DNA of 64,000 nt. Source: Acidithiobacillus sp. AMEEHan. GTDB taxonomy: Bacteria > Pseudomonadota > Gammaproteobacteria > Acidithiobacillales > Acidithiobacillaceae. The stretch covers positions 2,416,001 through 2,480,000 of the forward strand of contig NZ_CP118747.1 of assembly GCF_030996345.1 (NCBI RefSeq), in the 5' to 3' direction. The notes beneath the pieces are model-generated. The model was given only the letters and a program-made list of their open reading frames with translations. It made no database searches and was not told the origin of the DNA. Position 1 is the first letter of the stretch. Each line of letters begins with the position of its first letter. The position numbers were made by a program, and so were the translations under genes. This document shows positions 1 through 9,517 of this stretch, in pieces.

Positions 1-1
1 C

Positions 2-109
2 GTCGCCTGCGGTAGTGCGACGGCGGCACAGCCGGGCACCAGCATTTTCACCCACAACGATCTAGACCCACTTCTGCGGCAGATCGAGGTGGAGAATCTC
101 GTACCCTGA
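2..109 (+). CDS. PfkB-family sugar (phosphofructo)kinase, C-terminal fragment
   Basis: Only the last 35 codons are in the window; the gene starts upstream of position 1. The visible tail reads through a GSATAAQPGTSIF-like stretch and ends LVP-stop. It resembles the C-terminal end of PfkB/FruK-type kinases, where an Ala-rich helix is followed by a PGT motif. The catalytic GAGD region lies outside the window, so the substrate cannot be read. The stop is only 12 bp before the aldolase ATG, so the two genes are probably one operon, and a phosphofructokinase would fit the aldolase-pyruvate kinase-enolase order. The family call is moderate; phosphofructokinase is an inference from neighbours. Confidence 0.55.
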   Translation, partial: VACGSATAAQPGTSIFTHNDLDPLLRQIEVENLVP

Positions 110-121
110 AAGGAGAACGCC

Positions 122-1039
122 ATGCAACAGCAACGCAAAGCTCCCATTGGTATCAGCCGGGAGGCCAGCCGACGCTGGCAGGAAAACTATGAACGGATTA
201 CCCAAGGCTCCGGCCGATTGTTCCTGATGGCTGGTGACCAGAAGGTCGAACATCTGAATGATGATTTCGTGGGCGGTAACGTCGCCGCCGCGGACGCCGA
301 TCCAGAACATCTTTTTCGCATTGCCAGCCAGGCGCCCATTGGCTGCTTCGCCACCCAGCTCGGACTGGTGGCGCAGTATGGAGGGGACTACCCCGAGATT
401 CCGTACCTGCTCAAGCTCAACAGCAAGACCCATCTGCTTTCCGGCGCCGAACACGATCCCCGCAGTCGTCAGTGGCAAAGCATGGCGCAGGTCAAGGAGT
501 TCATGCAGCATGCCGGGGTGACGATCGTGGGTGTGGGCTACACCATCTATCCTGGCTCGGAATTTGAAGCGGAAATGTTGACGGAGGCCGCGCAACTCAT
601 CCACGATGCCCATAGCCTCGGTCTGTTGGCGGTGATCTGGGCCTATCCGCGCGGAAGAGCGGTGGGTAAACGGGAACACGATCCACATCTGATTGCCGGG
701 GCCGCTGGGCTGGTCGCCTGCCTGGGTGCGGATTTCGTCAAGGTCAACCCACCACTGAATGCCCAAGGTGAGGCCGAGGCCAAGCTATTGGGCGAAGCGG
801 TTGCCGCCGCCGGACGCACGCAGCTGGTCTGTGCCGGGGGCTCGGAAGTCAGCAGTGCGGACTTCGTCCGCCGTCTGGACGAGCAACTGCGCGACGGGCA
901 CACGGCGGGCTGTGCCACTGGCCGCAATGTCCACCAACGCAGTCAACCAGAAGCTGTCGCCCTGTGCCGGGCCATTCACAGCTTGGTGGTCGAGGATCGC
1001 GGCCTGGACCATGCCTTGGCATTGTTGCACGAGGGCTGA
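122..1039 (+). CDS. Class I (DhnA-type) fructose-bisphosphate aldolase
   Basis: A 305-residue protein of the DhnA/archaeal-type class I aldolase family, which cleaves or forms fructose 1,6-bisphosphate through a lysine Schiff base without a metal. The family motif AGDQKVEH sits at residues 37-44, and the motif GADFVKVNPP places the probable Schiff-base lysine near residue 207 at the end of a TIM-barrel strand. A phosphate-binding glycine stretch (AGGSE) follows. AAAGGAG precedes the ATG by about six bases. It is sandwiched between a PfkB-type kinase end and pyk-eno with almost no spacing, indicating one transcript for lower glycolysis/gluconeogenesis. No class II aldolase zinc motif is present. 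Confidence 0.85.
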   Translation: MQQQRKAPIGISREASRRWQENYERITQGSGRLFLMAGDQKVEHLNDDFVGGNVAAADADPEHLFRIASQAPIGCFATQLGLVAQYGGDYPEIPYLLKLNSKTHLLSGAEHDPRSRQWQSMAQVKEFMQHAGVTIVGVGYTIYPGSEFEAEMLTEAAQLIHDAHSLGLLAVIWAYPRGRAVGKREHDPHLIAGAAGLVACLGADFVKVNPPLNAQGEAEAKLLGEAVAAAGRTQLVCAGGSEVSSADFVRRLDEQLRDGHTAGCATGRNVHQRSQPEAVALCRAIHSLVVEDRGLDHALALLHEG

Positions 1040-1045
1040 GCGCGC

Positions 1046-3790
1046 ATGGGTCATCTGCCGCGCCAGAAAAGCAAGATCGTCTGTACCATCGGTCCGGCCT
1101 CTGATCGCGTCACCGTCCTCGAGGCCATGCTGCGGGCCGGCATGGACGTCGCACGCATCAATCTCGCCCATGGCAGCATCCCCGAGCATGCCCAACGCAT
1201 CCAGCGCATCCGTAGCGCCAGCGCGCGGATCGGCAAACGGGTAGCCATCCTCGCGGATCTGCCGGGGCCCAAGATTCGCATCGGGGCATTGCCGCAGCCC
1301 CTCCAGCTCAAAAAAGGTCAACGTCTGCGTCTGGGGGCGGGACCCTACCACGAAGAGCAGGGGCAGGCCTATTTGCCTCTGGAATTGCCGGAACTCGCGC
1401 GTCCTTTGCGCAAGGGAGATGATGTCTTCCTGGCCGACGGCTTCCTGCATTTGCGCGTCGAAACAGAGGAACAGGGGATACTGCACTGCCGCGTTGTGGT
1501 GGGCGGCGAGTTGCGCTCCCACAAGGGCGTCAATCTGCCCGGCTTGCTGCTCGCCGGCACTGCGCTCACGCCGCACGACCAGGACTTGTTGCGCGCCATT
1601 CTGCCTCTGGAGGTGGATGGGATCAGCGTTTCCTTCGTCGAGTCGGCCGCCGAGCTGGAGCAGGCCCGTCGTATAGCCGCGCAACAGGGTCAGGAGCCGT
1701 TTCTGGTGGCCAAGATCGAGCGTCAGCGCGCCCTCCGCAATCTGCCAGAAATCCTCGCGGCTTGCGATGGGATTATGGTGGCGCGCGGCGATCTGGGGGT
1801 GGAGATCCCGATCCAGAGCATTGCCCGACAGCAGAAAGAACTCATTCACCGTGCCCGCGCTGCCGGCAAGGCAGTCATCACCGCCACACAGATGCTGGAG
1901 TCGATGGTCAACAACCCCCGTCCCACCCGCGCCGAGGTGAACGACGTCGCCAACGCCATCCTCGATGGCAGCGACGCCGTGATGCTCTCGGAGGAGTCGG
2001 CCATGGGCAACTATCCGCTCGAAAGCGTGCGCATGATGGCGCGCATCGCTGCCGACATCGAAGGCTCGGGCTTCAACGCCCGAGAGCTCAGCTGTCAAAA
2101 GAGTGAAAAGGCAGCCGTGGAAGCGGTGATCGCCTGCGACGTGCACGCGGCAACCGCAATGTTGAAGCCGCAGTTCATCGTCACCCCCACGGAAACCGGG
2201 GCTACCGCAGCGCGCATCGCGCGCCTGCGGCCGCCGACCTGGATCCTTGCCCCCAGCCGTCACCCGGCAACCTGTCAGCGTCTGTGTTTTTACTCGGGGG
2301 TCTACCCGATCTTACTCGACCCAGGCTCTGGCAGCTGGGAAAGCGCCATACGCCGCTGGCTGCTCGACAACGGCTGGCAACAGGGCCACATCATTCTCAC
2401 TCAGGGTCCAAGCCAAGGTCACCCGGGTGGCACCAATAGATTGGAGATCATCGACCTCGCGGTATCCGATTCCCCCCAAAGCAAGGAGACAATGATGGAG
2501 AGCCTGATTGAAGACATCACCGCTCGCGAAATTCTCGACTCGCGCGGCAACCCCACCGTCGAAGCGGAGGTCTTATTGACCGATGGCAGCCGCGGACGGG
2601 CCGCGGTGCCCTCGGGTGCCTCAACCGGCAGCCGCGAGGCCCTGGAGTTGCGCGACCAGGACCCCAAACGCTTTGCTGGCAAAGGGGTGCGGAAAGTCAT
2701 CGAGCACATTGAAGAAGAGATCGCCCCCAATCTGATCGATCTGGACGCGAGCGCCCAAAAAATGATCGACGATACCCTGCTCGGCCTGGATGGGACTGCC
2801 AACAAATCTCGCCTGGGGGCCAATGCCCTGCTCGCCGTATCCCTGGCCTGCGCCCGCGCTGCCGCCGAGAGCAAGGATCTGCCCCTCTATGCCTATCTCG
2901 GTGGCCCTGCTGCCTCCCGCCTGCCGGTGCCCTGCCTCAACGTCCTCAACGGCGGCGTCCATGCCCACTGGCAGGGGGCGGATTTTCAGGAAACCATGCT
3001 GGTGCCTTTTGGCGCCGATTCTTTCCGCGAAGCCATCCGCTGGGGCGCGGAGGTCTATCACGCCCTGCAAAGTCTGCTTCTGGAAAGACACCTGAGCGTT
3101 GGCGTGGGCGACGAGGGCGGCTTTGCCCCGGCGGTGCAGTCTAACCACGAAACCCTGGATCTGCTCGTCGCTGCCATTGAAAAGGCCGGCTTCGTCCCGG
3201 GGAAGGATTGCGGCATCGCCATCGACCCGGCTTCTTCGGAATTTTATCGAGATGGCTTGTATCAGCTGCACACCGAAAAGCGTGCCATCAGCAGCGAAGA
3301 GATGATCGAATACTACAGCAAGCTGGTGGATGACTATCCCATCGTGCTGTTGGAGGATGGCCTGGCCGAGGACGATTGGGATTCCTGGAAACAACTCAAC
3401 GCGCGGCTGGGCAGTCGCATCGAGCTGGTGGGCGACGATATCTTCTGCACCAACCCGGAGATCATCGCCCGCGGGATCAGGGACAACATCGCCAATTCCG
3501 TGCTCATCAAGCTCAATCAGATCGGCACCGTCAGCGAGACCTTCGCTGCCGCGCGACTGGCCCAGTTCCACGGTTGGGGGGCCTTCGTTTCGCATCGCTC
3601 CGGGGAAACCACCGACGATTTCATTGCCGACCTCACCGTGGCCCTGGACAGCGGTCACATCAAATCCGGTGCACCCTGCCGCGGCGAGCGCGTCGCCAAG
3701 TATAACCAGCTCCTGCGCATCGAAGAAGAATTGGGCACTGCCGCCACCTACGCTGGCGCCCAGGCCTTCGTCCGTCCGGCCATCCGCTGA
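1046..3790 (+). CDS. pyk: Pyruvate kinase continuing in frame into enolase (apparent Pyk-Eno fusion)
   Basis: A single 914-codon frame. Residues 1-482 are pyruvate kinase: the N-terminal [10 protein letters not shown], a RINLAHG variant of the usual SHG motif, the metal/PEP motif [12 protein letters not shown], the TATQMLESM loop, and a C-terminal regulatory-type domain. Residues 484-914 are a complete enolase. The two enzymes catalyse consecutive steps (2-phosphoglycerate to PEP to pyruvate). No stop codon separates them as the sequence stands. However, AAGGAG at 2483-2488 followed by ATGATG at 2492-2497 is preserved inside the frame, and a C6 run lies at 2472-2477. One base more or fewer in that run would end Pyk just after or over the enolase start. 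The fusion could therefore be real or a homopolymer miscall. Confidence 0.8.
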   Translation: MGHLPRQKSKIVCTIGPASDRVTVLEAMLRAGMDVARINLAHGSIPEHAQRIQRIRSASARIGKRVAILADLPGPKIRIGALPQPLQLKKGQRLRLGAGPYHEEQGQAYLPLELPELARPLRKGDDVFLADGFLHLRVETEEQGILHCRVVVGGELRSHKGVNLPGLLLAGTALTPHDQDLLRAILPLEVDGISVSFVESAAELEQARRIAAQQGQEPFLVAKIERQRALRNLPEILAACDGIMVARGDLGVEIPIQSIARQQKELIHRARAAGKAVITATQMLESMVNNPRPTRAEVNDVANAILDGSDAVMLSEESAMGNYPLESVRMMARIAADIEGSGFNARELSCQKSEKAAVEAVIACDVHAATAMLKPQFIVTPTETGATAARIARLRPPTWILAPSRHPATCQRLCFYSGVYPILLDPGSGSWESAIRRWLLDNGWQQGHIILTQGPSQGHPGGTNRLEIIDLAVSDSPQSKETMMESLIEDITAREILDSRGNPTVEAEVLLTDGSRGRAAVPSGASTGSREALELRDQDPKRFAGKGVRKVIEHIEEEIAPNLIDLDASAQKMIDDTLLGLDGTANKSRLGANALLAVSLACARAAAESKDLPLYAYLGGPAASRLPVPCLNVLNGGVHAHWQGADFQETMLVPFGADSFREAIRWGAEVYHALQSLLLERHLSVGVGDEGGFAPAVQSNHETLDLLVAAIEKAGFVPGKDCGIAIDPASSEFYRDGLYQLHTEKRAISSEEMIEYYSKLVDDYPIVLLEDGLAEDDWDSWKQLNARLGSRIELVGDDIFCTNPEIIARGIRDNIANSVLIKLNQIGTVSETFAAARLAQFHGWGAFVSHRSGETTDDFIADLTVALDSGHIKSGAPCRGERVAKYNQLLRIEEELGTAATYAGAQAFVRPAIR
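2495..3790 (+). CDS. eno: Enolase (independent start inside the pyk-eno frame)
   Basis: Starting at the second ATG of an ATGATG, with AAGGAG six bases upstream, this gives a normal-length enolase of 431 residues beginning MESLIEDI, as enolases do. It dehydrates 2-phosphoglycerate to PEP, or the reverse in gluconeogenesis. Visible family features are [14 protein letters not shown], the GASTG loop, EGGFAP with its catalytic glutamate region, LIKLNQIGT carrying the catalytic lysine, and SHRSGET. The stretch [14 protein letters not shown] differs from the more common HADNN form, marking a divergent subgroup. The preserved ribosome site argues that enolase can be made separately even if the fusion is real. 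The gene converges on the flavoprotein gene ending at 3811, with only about 20 bp between. Confidence 0.8.
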   Translation: MESLIEDITAREILDSRGNPTVEAEVLLTDGSRGRAAVPSGASTGSREALELRDQDPKRFAGKGVRKVIEHIEEEIAPNLIDLDASAQKMIDDTLLGLDGTANKSRLGANALLAVSLACARAAAESKDLPLYAYLGGPAASRLPVPCLNVLNGGVHAHWQGADFQETMLVPFGADSFREAIRWGAEVYHALQSLLLERHLSVGVGDEGGFAPAVQSNHETLDLLVAAIEKAGFVPGKDCGIAIDPASSEFYRDGLYQLHTEKRAISSEEMIEYYSKLVDDYPIVLLEDGLAEDDWDSWKQLNARLGSRIELVGDDIFCTNPEIIARGIRDNIANSVLIKLNQIGTVSETFAAARLAQFHGWGAFVSHRSGETTDDFIADLTVALDSGHIKSGAPCRGERVAKYNQLLRIEEELGTAATYAGAQAFVRPAIR

Positions 3791-3810
3791 CAACGCGGCC
3801 GCTTAGCGCC

Positions 3811-5192
3811 TCAGAAGAGGCTACGGGCGGCCTTGCCAATGCCCTCGGCGGACATAGGATGCTGGTCGGCAAAACGGGCGAGATCATAGGCCGTCGCCCC
3901 CAGGCTTAGCGCCGTTCCCATCTGCCCAATAAGGCTACCGGCATCGATGCCGACGATCCAGCCCCCAGCAGGCGCAGGGAGGAAGGCTCGAAGAACAAGC
4001 GAATCTCTCCCTCCAGGCGCTCCAGGATCTGCGCCCGGGAGTCTTCGGCGAAATCATAGCGGCCCACCAATAGCTCGCGTCCTTCGGCCTTGGCTGGGGT
4101 AACGCCGATATAGGCCGCGGCCGGGAGGGTGAAGATCGTCGTTGGCACGTTGTAGAAGTCCGCGTAATCGAGGGGCTGATTGCCGCCCAGGATATTATGG
4201 GCGGCAACCAGAGATTGCCGTACCGCTGCATGAAAGAGCGGCACCCGACCATTGACGTCACCGGCGGCGTAGATATGCGGATAGCGGGTCTGCAGGGAAG
4301 GCCCAACGCGGATGCCGTGTCGGTCAAATTCGATACCGATCCCTTCGCAACCCTCGGGAATCACTGGGGAACGCCCCACCGCAAGCAGCACCGCCTCCGC
4401 CTCGGCACTTTCCTCCTGCCCGGACCGTTGCCAAACCACCCGACGCAGCGGACCTTGGGCCTCGATGCGCTGCACATCGACATCGGTCAGGATCCGCAGC
4501 GCCGCCGGCAACAACGGCTGGAGAAGGGCCACCATGCCCGGGTCCATGCCGTTCAGGATCTGTCCGCCCTTCTGCAAGAGCGTCACCTGGCTACCCAGCT
4601 CGGCAAAGAAAGACGCCGTTTCCAGGCCAATATAGCCGCCACCCACTACGATCAGGCGCTTGGGCAAATTGCGCAGGACGGGATCCGGTTTATAGAGATC
4701 ATGACTGGTCAGACAATGCTCGGCCCCGGGAATGGGAGGTACGAAAACGTCTGAACCGCTGGCAATCAGGATGTGATGGCACTGGATTTTCTCGCTACCG
4801 CGCTCATCATCGATCTGCACGGTATGGGGATCCAGAATGCGTGCCACCCCCTTGCGTAGCTCGATACCGGGTTGTGCAGCAAGCTCCTGTGCGTGCTGGG
4901 CATAGCGACGTTCCTGCACCCGGTCCTTGTGCTGCACGATGGCCGTATAGTCCGGCGCCAGCCGCTCAGCCAGCCCAAGCTGCGTACCAAAGCGCCCCAG
5001 CGCGCCAGCCAAAGACGCCATCTCCCGTACCGCCTTGGATGGCACACAGCCCTCATAGAGACAGTTGCCACTCATCACGCCTTTGGGGTCGACCATGAGT
5101 ACCCGATGTCCAACCCGCGCCAGACGAAACGCCGCCGGATACGCCGCACCGCCGGCCCCAATACAAAGCAGATCCACCACTGTCTCACCCAT
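3811..5192 (-). CDS. Dihydrolipoamide dehydrogenase/mercuric reductase-like flavoprotein, frameshifted near the 3' end
   Basis: A class I pyridine nucleotide-disulfide oxidoreductase. The N-terminus has an FAD-binding GAGGAAYPAA fold and the redox disulfide NCLYEGCVPSK; an NAD(P)-binding VVGGGYIGLE follows, then the second FAD motif IYAAGDV. The uninterrupted frame stops at 3906 with an aberrant tail. In the next frame the expected dimerisation domain continues (VGIDAGSLIG, then LARFADQHPM) to a TGA at 3811-3813. A single missing G near 3958-3966 explains the break, so the intact protein would be about 460 residues. The usual C-terminal His-Pro (DQHP) is present after correction. No E1/E2 subunit genes are adjacent, so the substrate (lipoamide, metal or thiol) is open. 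Confidence 0.8.
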
Positions 5193-5210
5193 ATCTGACC
5201 TCCTGATCCA

Positions 5211-5230
5211 ATTATATACTTGTCAGTATA
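5211..5230. promoter_or_regulatory. Perfect -10 box and inverted repeat between the flavoprotein and glgP genes
   Basis: TATACT-TGTC-AGTATA (5215-5230) is a perfect 6-bp inverted repeat. On the minus strand a consensus TATAAT (5211-5216) abuts it, reading toward the flavoprotein gene with AGGAGG and ATG following. The palindrome therefore sits where a repressor or MerR/Rrf2-type regulator would cover the -35/-10 spacer. No good -35 hexamer is visible, which would suit an activator-dependent promoter. The regulator is not identifiable from the sequence. Confidence 0.5.
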
Positions 5231-5289
5231 GTTCGCCGCTGCGGATGGGCGAATGGTCTACAATGAGGTAGCGGAGCCGGAGGACGCGC

Positions 5290-7815
5290 ATGAATATCAC
5301 CCCATCGTATGTCTTGCCCCAACTGCCGGAGGCACTGGACGGGCTCATCGAACTGGCCTTGGATCTGCGCTGGTCTTGGAGTTATCACAGCGACGTCCTC
5401 TGGGAGCAACTCGATGGAGAACTCTGGAGCCGGACCCGCAACCCCTGGTTGCTGCTGCAGAATCTGGATGCAGGCAAACTCGATGCCTTGGCCAGCAACG
5501 AGGCGTTCCTGGCTCAGCTGCAGACGCAATTGCAATACCACCGCCAGGAGAGCCGTCGGGAAAGCTGGTTTCAAAAAAATGTCCCCGCGGCACAGCTGCA
5601 ACGCGTCGCCTATTTCAGCATGGAGTTCGGTCTCTCCGAGGCCCTACCCATCTATTCCGGGGGTCTCGGGATTCTGGCTGGCGACGTGCTGAAAACTGCG
5701 GGCGACCTGGGCGTACCCATGGTCGGCATCGGCATCCTCTGGCAGCAAGGCTATTTCCGGCAAAGTCTCGACGACTGTGGCCGCCAACTGGAGCTCTACC
5801 CCTACAACGATCCTACCCAACTTCCCGTTCTCCCGGTGCGCGATCGGGAAGGGCAGTGGCTTCGTATTGAATTGCCCTTTCCCGGTCGTACCGTCATCCT
5901 GCGTGCCTGGCAGGCCCAGGTCGGTACCGTCCCGCTCTATCTTCTGGACAGCAACGATCCCCTCAACAGCCCCGCCGACCGGGGTATTACCGCCGAACTC
6001 TATGGCGGTGGCCCAGAAATGCGTTTGCAGCAAGAGATCTGCCTGGGCGCGGGCGGTTGGCTGCTGCTGCGCCATCTCGGCATGGAGATAGAGATCTGTC
6101 ATCTGAACGAAGGGCATGCCGCCTTCGCCATCCTGGCGCGCATCCATAGTCATATGCGCGATCATGGCAGCGACTTCCAGTGTGCCTTGAACGCCACCCG
6201 CGCCGGCAACGTCTTTACCACGCACACGCCAGTAGCGGCTGGCTTCGACCGCTTCGCGCCGGAACTCATCTCCCGCTATATCGAAGGCGCACCCAAGATC
6301 TTTGGCGTTGACCTGCAGCAGATCCTGGCGCTCGGCCGGGCCAATGCGGATGACCCCCGGGAGCCTTTCAACATGGCCTGGCTGGCCATCCACGGCAGCA
6401 TCCACGTGAATGGCGTCAGTGCCTTGCACGGGAAAGTGAGCCAACATCTTTTTCAACCACTTTTTCCTCGTTGGCCGGCCGATGAAATCCCGGTATGCGG
6501 CATTACCAACGGCGTCCATGTTCCCTCCTGGGATAATGCTGAGGCCGATGCCCTATGGACAAAACACTGCGGCACTGAGCGCTGGCTGGGTGATTTACAG
6601 CAAATCGCTGTACACTTTCGCAACGTGAGCGATGCGGAAATCTGGCAACTGCGGGCACAAGGGCGCAAAGGACTCATCGAATTTGCCCGCAACCGCCTGC
6701 AACGACAGCTGGCCATGGCGCATCGTCCACAGACAGAAATCGATGCCGCCGCCCTCGTTCTCGACCCCAACACCCTGACCATCGGCTTTGCCCGCCGTTT
6801 CACCGCCTACAAGCGTCCCAATCTGCTGCTCAGTGATCCGGAACGCCTGTATCGCATCCTTAGTGATCTCCGTCATCCGGTGCAACTCCTGATCGCCGGT
6901 AAGGCGCACCCACGGGACGGTGACGGCAAGGCCATGATCCAGGAATGGACCCAGTTTCTCCGCCGCCATCCCGACCTCTTCCACAAGGTCGTCTTCATTG
7001 CCGACTACGATATGCTCGTGGCGGCACAACTGGTGCAAGGGGTGGATGTGTGGATCAATACGCCCCGACGCCCCTGGGAGGCCAGTGGCACCAGCGGCAT
7101 GAAAGTTCTCGTCAATGGCGGTCTGAATTTTTCCGAACTGGACGGGTGGTGGGCAGAAGCCTATAGCGACGCGGTCGGCTGGGCCCTGGGCGACCGCCAC
7201 GAACACGATGCCGATTTGGCCTGGGATCGGCAAGAGGCCGAACAGCTCTACCAGACCATTGAGCAAGAAATCGCTCCGCTTTTTTATCAAGGCCGTGACG
7301 AGAGCGGCTGTCCCTGCGCCTGGGTGGAAAAGATCCGCACCAGCATGGCAGAGCTCACTCCGCGCTTCAGCAGCCATCGCATGCTCCAGGAGTACGTCGA
7401 AGAACTCTACCTACCCGCCGCCAGGCGGCTGCGCCAACGTTCTTCACTGGAACAATTGCAGAGTATCTGCGCTTGGCAGAACCATCTGAAGGCGCATTGG
7501 CACGGCCTGCGTTTTGGCGAACTGCACGTTGAGGAAATCGGCGAGGAATATCAGTTCCAGATACATACGTACCTGGACGACATCCCCGCGGAAATGATCA
7601 AGGTAGAGTTGTTTGCCAATGGTCTCGAGGGAGCCGGCCCGGAACTGCATCCAATGCAGCGCTCCGAGACCCTCACTGGCGCCGTCAACAGCTACAATTA
7701 TCGCTGCAACATCGCCAAGCGTCGTCCGGTTTCCGACTACACCCCACGGATCGTTGCGCAGCATCCGCTTTGTCAGGTGCCCCTCGAAAACAACGCGATT
7801 CTTTGGTACCGCTAA
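5290..7815 (+). CDS. glgP: Alpha-glucan (glycogen/maltodextrin) phosphorylase
   Basis: An 841-residue member of the bacterial/archaeal alpha-glucan phosphorylase family, which releases glucose 1-phosphate from glycogen or maltodextrins using pyridoxal phosphate. The first ~110 residues form the DUF3417 N-terminal domain typical of this subfamily. The active region includes FSMEFGLSEALPIYSGGLG, HLNEGHAAF, FARRFTAYKRP and EASGTSGMK, whose last lysine is the probable PLP-binding residue. GGAGG precedes the ATG. The gene is divergent from the flavoprotein gene and followed by a strong hairpin. Its position beside aldolase and pyk-eno fits a storage-polysaccharide to glycolysis route. Confidence 0.9.
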   Translation: MNITPSYVLPQLPEALDGLIELALDLRWSWSYHSDVLWEQLDGELWSRTRNPWLLLQNLDAGKLDALASNEAFLAQLQTQLQYHRQESRRESWFQKNVPAAQLQRVAYFSMEFGLSEALPIYSGGLGILAGDVLKTAGDLGVPMVGIGILWQQGYFRQSLDDCGRQLELYPYNDPTQLPVLPVRDREGQWLRIELPFPGRTVILRAWQAQVGTVPLYLLDSNDPLNSPADRGITAELYGGGPEMRLQQEICLGAGGWLLLRHLGMEIEICHLNEGHAAFAILARIHSHMRDHGSDFQCALNATRAGNVFTTHTPVAAGFDRFAPELISRYIEGAPKIFGVDLQQILALGRANADDPREPFNMAWLAIHGSIHVNGVSALHGKVSQHLFQPLFPRWPADEIPVCGITNGVHVPSWDNAEADALWTKHCGTERWLGDLQQIAVHFRNVSDAEIWQLRAQGRKGLIEFARNRLQRQLAMAHRPQTEIDAAALVLDPNTLTIGFARRFTAYKRPNLLLSDPERLYRILSDLRHPVQLLIAGKAHPRDGDGKAMIQEWTQFLRRHPDLFHKVVFIADYDMLVAAQLVQGVDVWINTPRRPWEASGTSGMKVLVNGGLNFSELDGWWAEAYSDAVGWALGDRHEHDADLAWDRQEAEQLYQTIEQEIAPLFYQGRDESGCPCAWVEKIRTSMAELTPRFSSHRMLQEYVEELYLPAARRLRQRSSLEQLQSICAWQNHLKAHWHGLRFGELHVEEIGEEYQFQIHTYLDDIPAEMIKVELFANGLEGAGPELHPMQRSETLTGAVNSYNYRCNIAKRRPVSDYTPRIVAQHPLCQVPLENNAILWYR

Positions 7816-7819
7816 AGAA

Positions 7820-7848
7820 AAAGGATCCGGAACTTTTCCGGATCCTTT
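7820..7848. terminator. Perfect 13-bp hairpin between glgP and tRNA-Ala
   Basis: Two 13-base arms (AAAGGATCCGGAA and its complement) flank a 3-base CTT loop. The minus-strand side is followed by TTTCTTT, so it best terminates tRNA-Ala transcription; it may also stop glgP transcripts from the other side. Confidence 0.75.
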
Positions 7849-7852
7849 GGTT

Positions 7853-7928
<76 letters not shown>

Positions 7929-8017
7929 AATTTCTGGTCGGCGTACTATTCCAGAAGACGCCTCTCCTGTCAACCGCAGCCTATGAAGATCCTCGCAAAG
8001 CACAATAGAATGGACCC

Positions 8018-9454
8018 ATGAAACATCTTTCCACCTCGCTCAATCGTTTGCTCGCTGAACTGGAACAACCCATCGTCTGCCTGGATCTGGAAACCACTGG
8101 CGGGCGCCCCCAGCAGGACCGCATTCTCGAAATCGGCATGGTGACCCTTACGCCTGGGCAAGAGCCGCAGCAATGGGCGCAGTTACTCAATCCCGGTTGC
8201 CCCGTTTCCCCCTACATCACGCAGTTGACGGGGATTCATCCCAATATGCTCCGCGATATGCCACGCTTTGAGGAAATCGCTGCAAGCCTGGCGCTCCGCT
8301 TAGAGGGGCACATCGTGGTCGCCCACAACGCACGCTTCGACCTCGCTTTTTTGCGCCAGTCCTTCCAGCGCGTTGAGATCCCTTTCCAAGCGAAGGCGAT
8401 ATGCAGCGTCAAACTCTCGCGGCGACTTTTCCCCCAAGAAACGCGACATGGTCTGGACGCCATCATCGATCGACTGGAAATCCCCTGCCGCAATCGTCAT
8501 CGTGCCTTGGACGATGCGCGAGTCGTTGCGGAATTTCTCCGCCGCCTCGCCGACGAGCGTTTGCCCGAGGTCGTGCAAGCCTGCAAACTGCAATGGGAGC
8601 AGGAATGTCTACCTCCCAATCTGGATGCAGAATTCCTTCGCAGTATTCCCAATCGGCCGGGAGTCTATCTGTTTTTTGGGAGCGGTGAGATTCCTTTGTA
8701 CATTGGCAAGAGCATCCACCTACGCAAACGAGTCCTGGAGCACTTCCGTAATGATTTCCGCCACGACCGCGAAATGCAGATTGCGCAGCAGGTGGAGCGC
8801 ATTGAATGGCTGGAAACGCAGGGCGAGTTGGGCGCACTGCTGCTGGAATCGCGTCTGGTGAAAGAAAGAAATCCTCTCTACAACCGCCAGTTGCGCAGAA
8901 AAAAGGAGCTATGCACCATCGTTTGGGCCGGCCCAGGGAGCGCTGCACCACAGATCCGCTGCGGCGAAGAGATTCGGCCAGGGGTCTGCCACGGAATTTT
9001 CGCCAATCGCCGCAGCGCGAAGGCCGCACTCAAGCGTCTGGCACAAGAATGGGGACTTTGCGATATCCGCTTGGGCTTGCAAAAAGGCAAAGGCGCCTGT
9101 TTTGGTTTTCAAATCAAACGCTGTCGTGGCGTATGTGCCGGCCAGGAATCTGCGGCGGAGCACGATGAACGTCTATCTGCCGCCATGCAGATTTTGCAAA
9201 TCCAACATTGGCCTTTTTCTGGGCCCATCGGCATTCCCGAGGAGGACAATAGCGCCTCTCTCCATGTTTTTGATCACTGGTGTCATATGGGAATCGTACG
9301 AGAAGATAACGGAGTAATAGAACAATTCGCGGATTCGGCCAGCTTCGATACCGATACCTATCGAATATTGCTTCGCTATCTCCATCACTCTCCCCAACAA
9401 TGGAGGCCATTGGATCAGGGTTGGCGACAACGCACAAGACAAAGATCGATCTAA
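8018..9454 (+). CDS. DnaQ-type 3'-5' exonuclease fused to a GIY-YIG (UvrC/Cho-like) endonuclease
   Basis: A 478-residue two-domain nuclease. Residues ~15-185 are a DEDDh exonuclease: CLDLETTG (motif I Asp/Glu), HNARFDLAFL (motif II) and HRALDDA (motif III with the catalytic His and Asp). From ~205 onward is a GIY-YIG nuclease: PGVYLFF, then LYIGKSIHLRKRVLEHF, then the ESRLVKERNPLYN region seen in UvrC and Cho. A cysteine pair near C-x13-C follows. This arrangement is known in several proteobacteria, annotated as DNA polymerase III epsilon-like or excinuclease Cho-like. A role in repair of damaged DNA is likely; the polymerase itself is elsewhere. The start has a weak ribosome site, and the gene is divergent from tRNA-Ala. 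Confidence 0.85.
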   Translation: MKHLSTSLNRLLAELEQPIVCLDLETTGGRPQQDRILEIGMVTLTPGQEPQQWAQLLNPGCPVSPYITQLTGIHPNMLRDMPRFEEIAASLALRLEGHIVVAHNARFDLAFLRQSFQRVEIPFQAKAICSVKLSRRLFPQETRHGLDAIIDRLEIPCRNRHRALDDARVVAEFLRRLADERLPEVVQACKLQWEQECLPPNLDAEFLRSIPNRPGVYLFFGSGEIPLYIGKSIHLRKRVLEHFRNDFRHDREMQIAQQVERIEWLETQGELGALLLESRLVKERNPLYNRQLRRKKELCTIVWAGPGSAAPQIRCGEEIRPGVCHGIFANRRSAKAALKRLAQEWGLCDIRLGLQKGKGACFGFQIKRCRGVCAGQESAAEHDERLSAAMQILQIQHWPFSGPIGIPEEDNSASLHVFDHWCHMGIVREDNGVIEQFADSASFDTDTYRILLRYLHHSPQQWRPLDQGWRQRTRQRSI

Positions 9455-9517
9455 GGGAACCAATCTGCATCCAAAATGGTCAACAGATCGTCATTCATAA
9501 CCCCAAGGAACGCCGCT

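Noticed and set aside
785-3793. Two long minus-strand frames opposite aldolase and pyk-eno
   Set aside because: Same compositional effect; no recognisable motifs or start sites.
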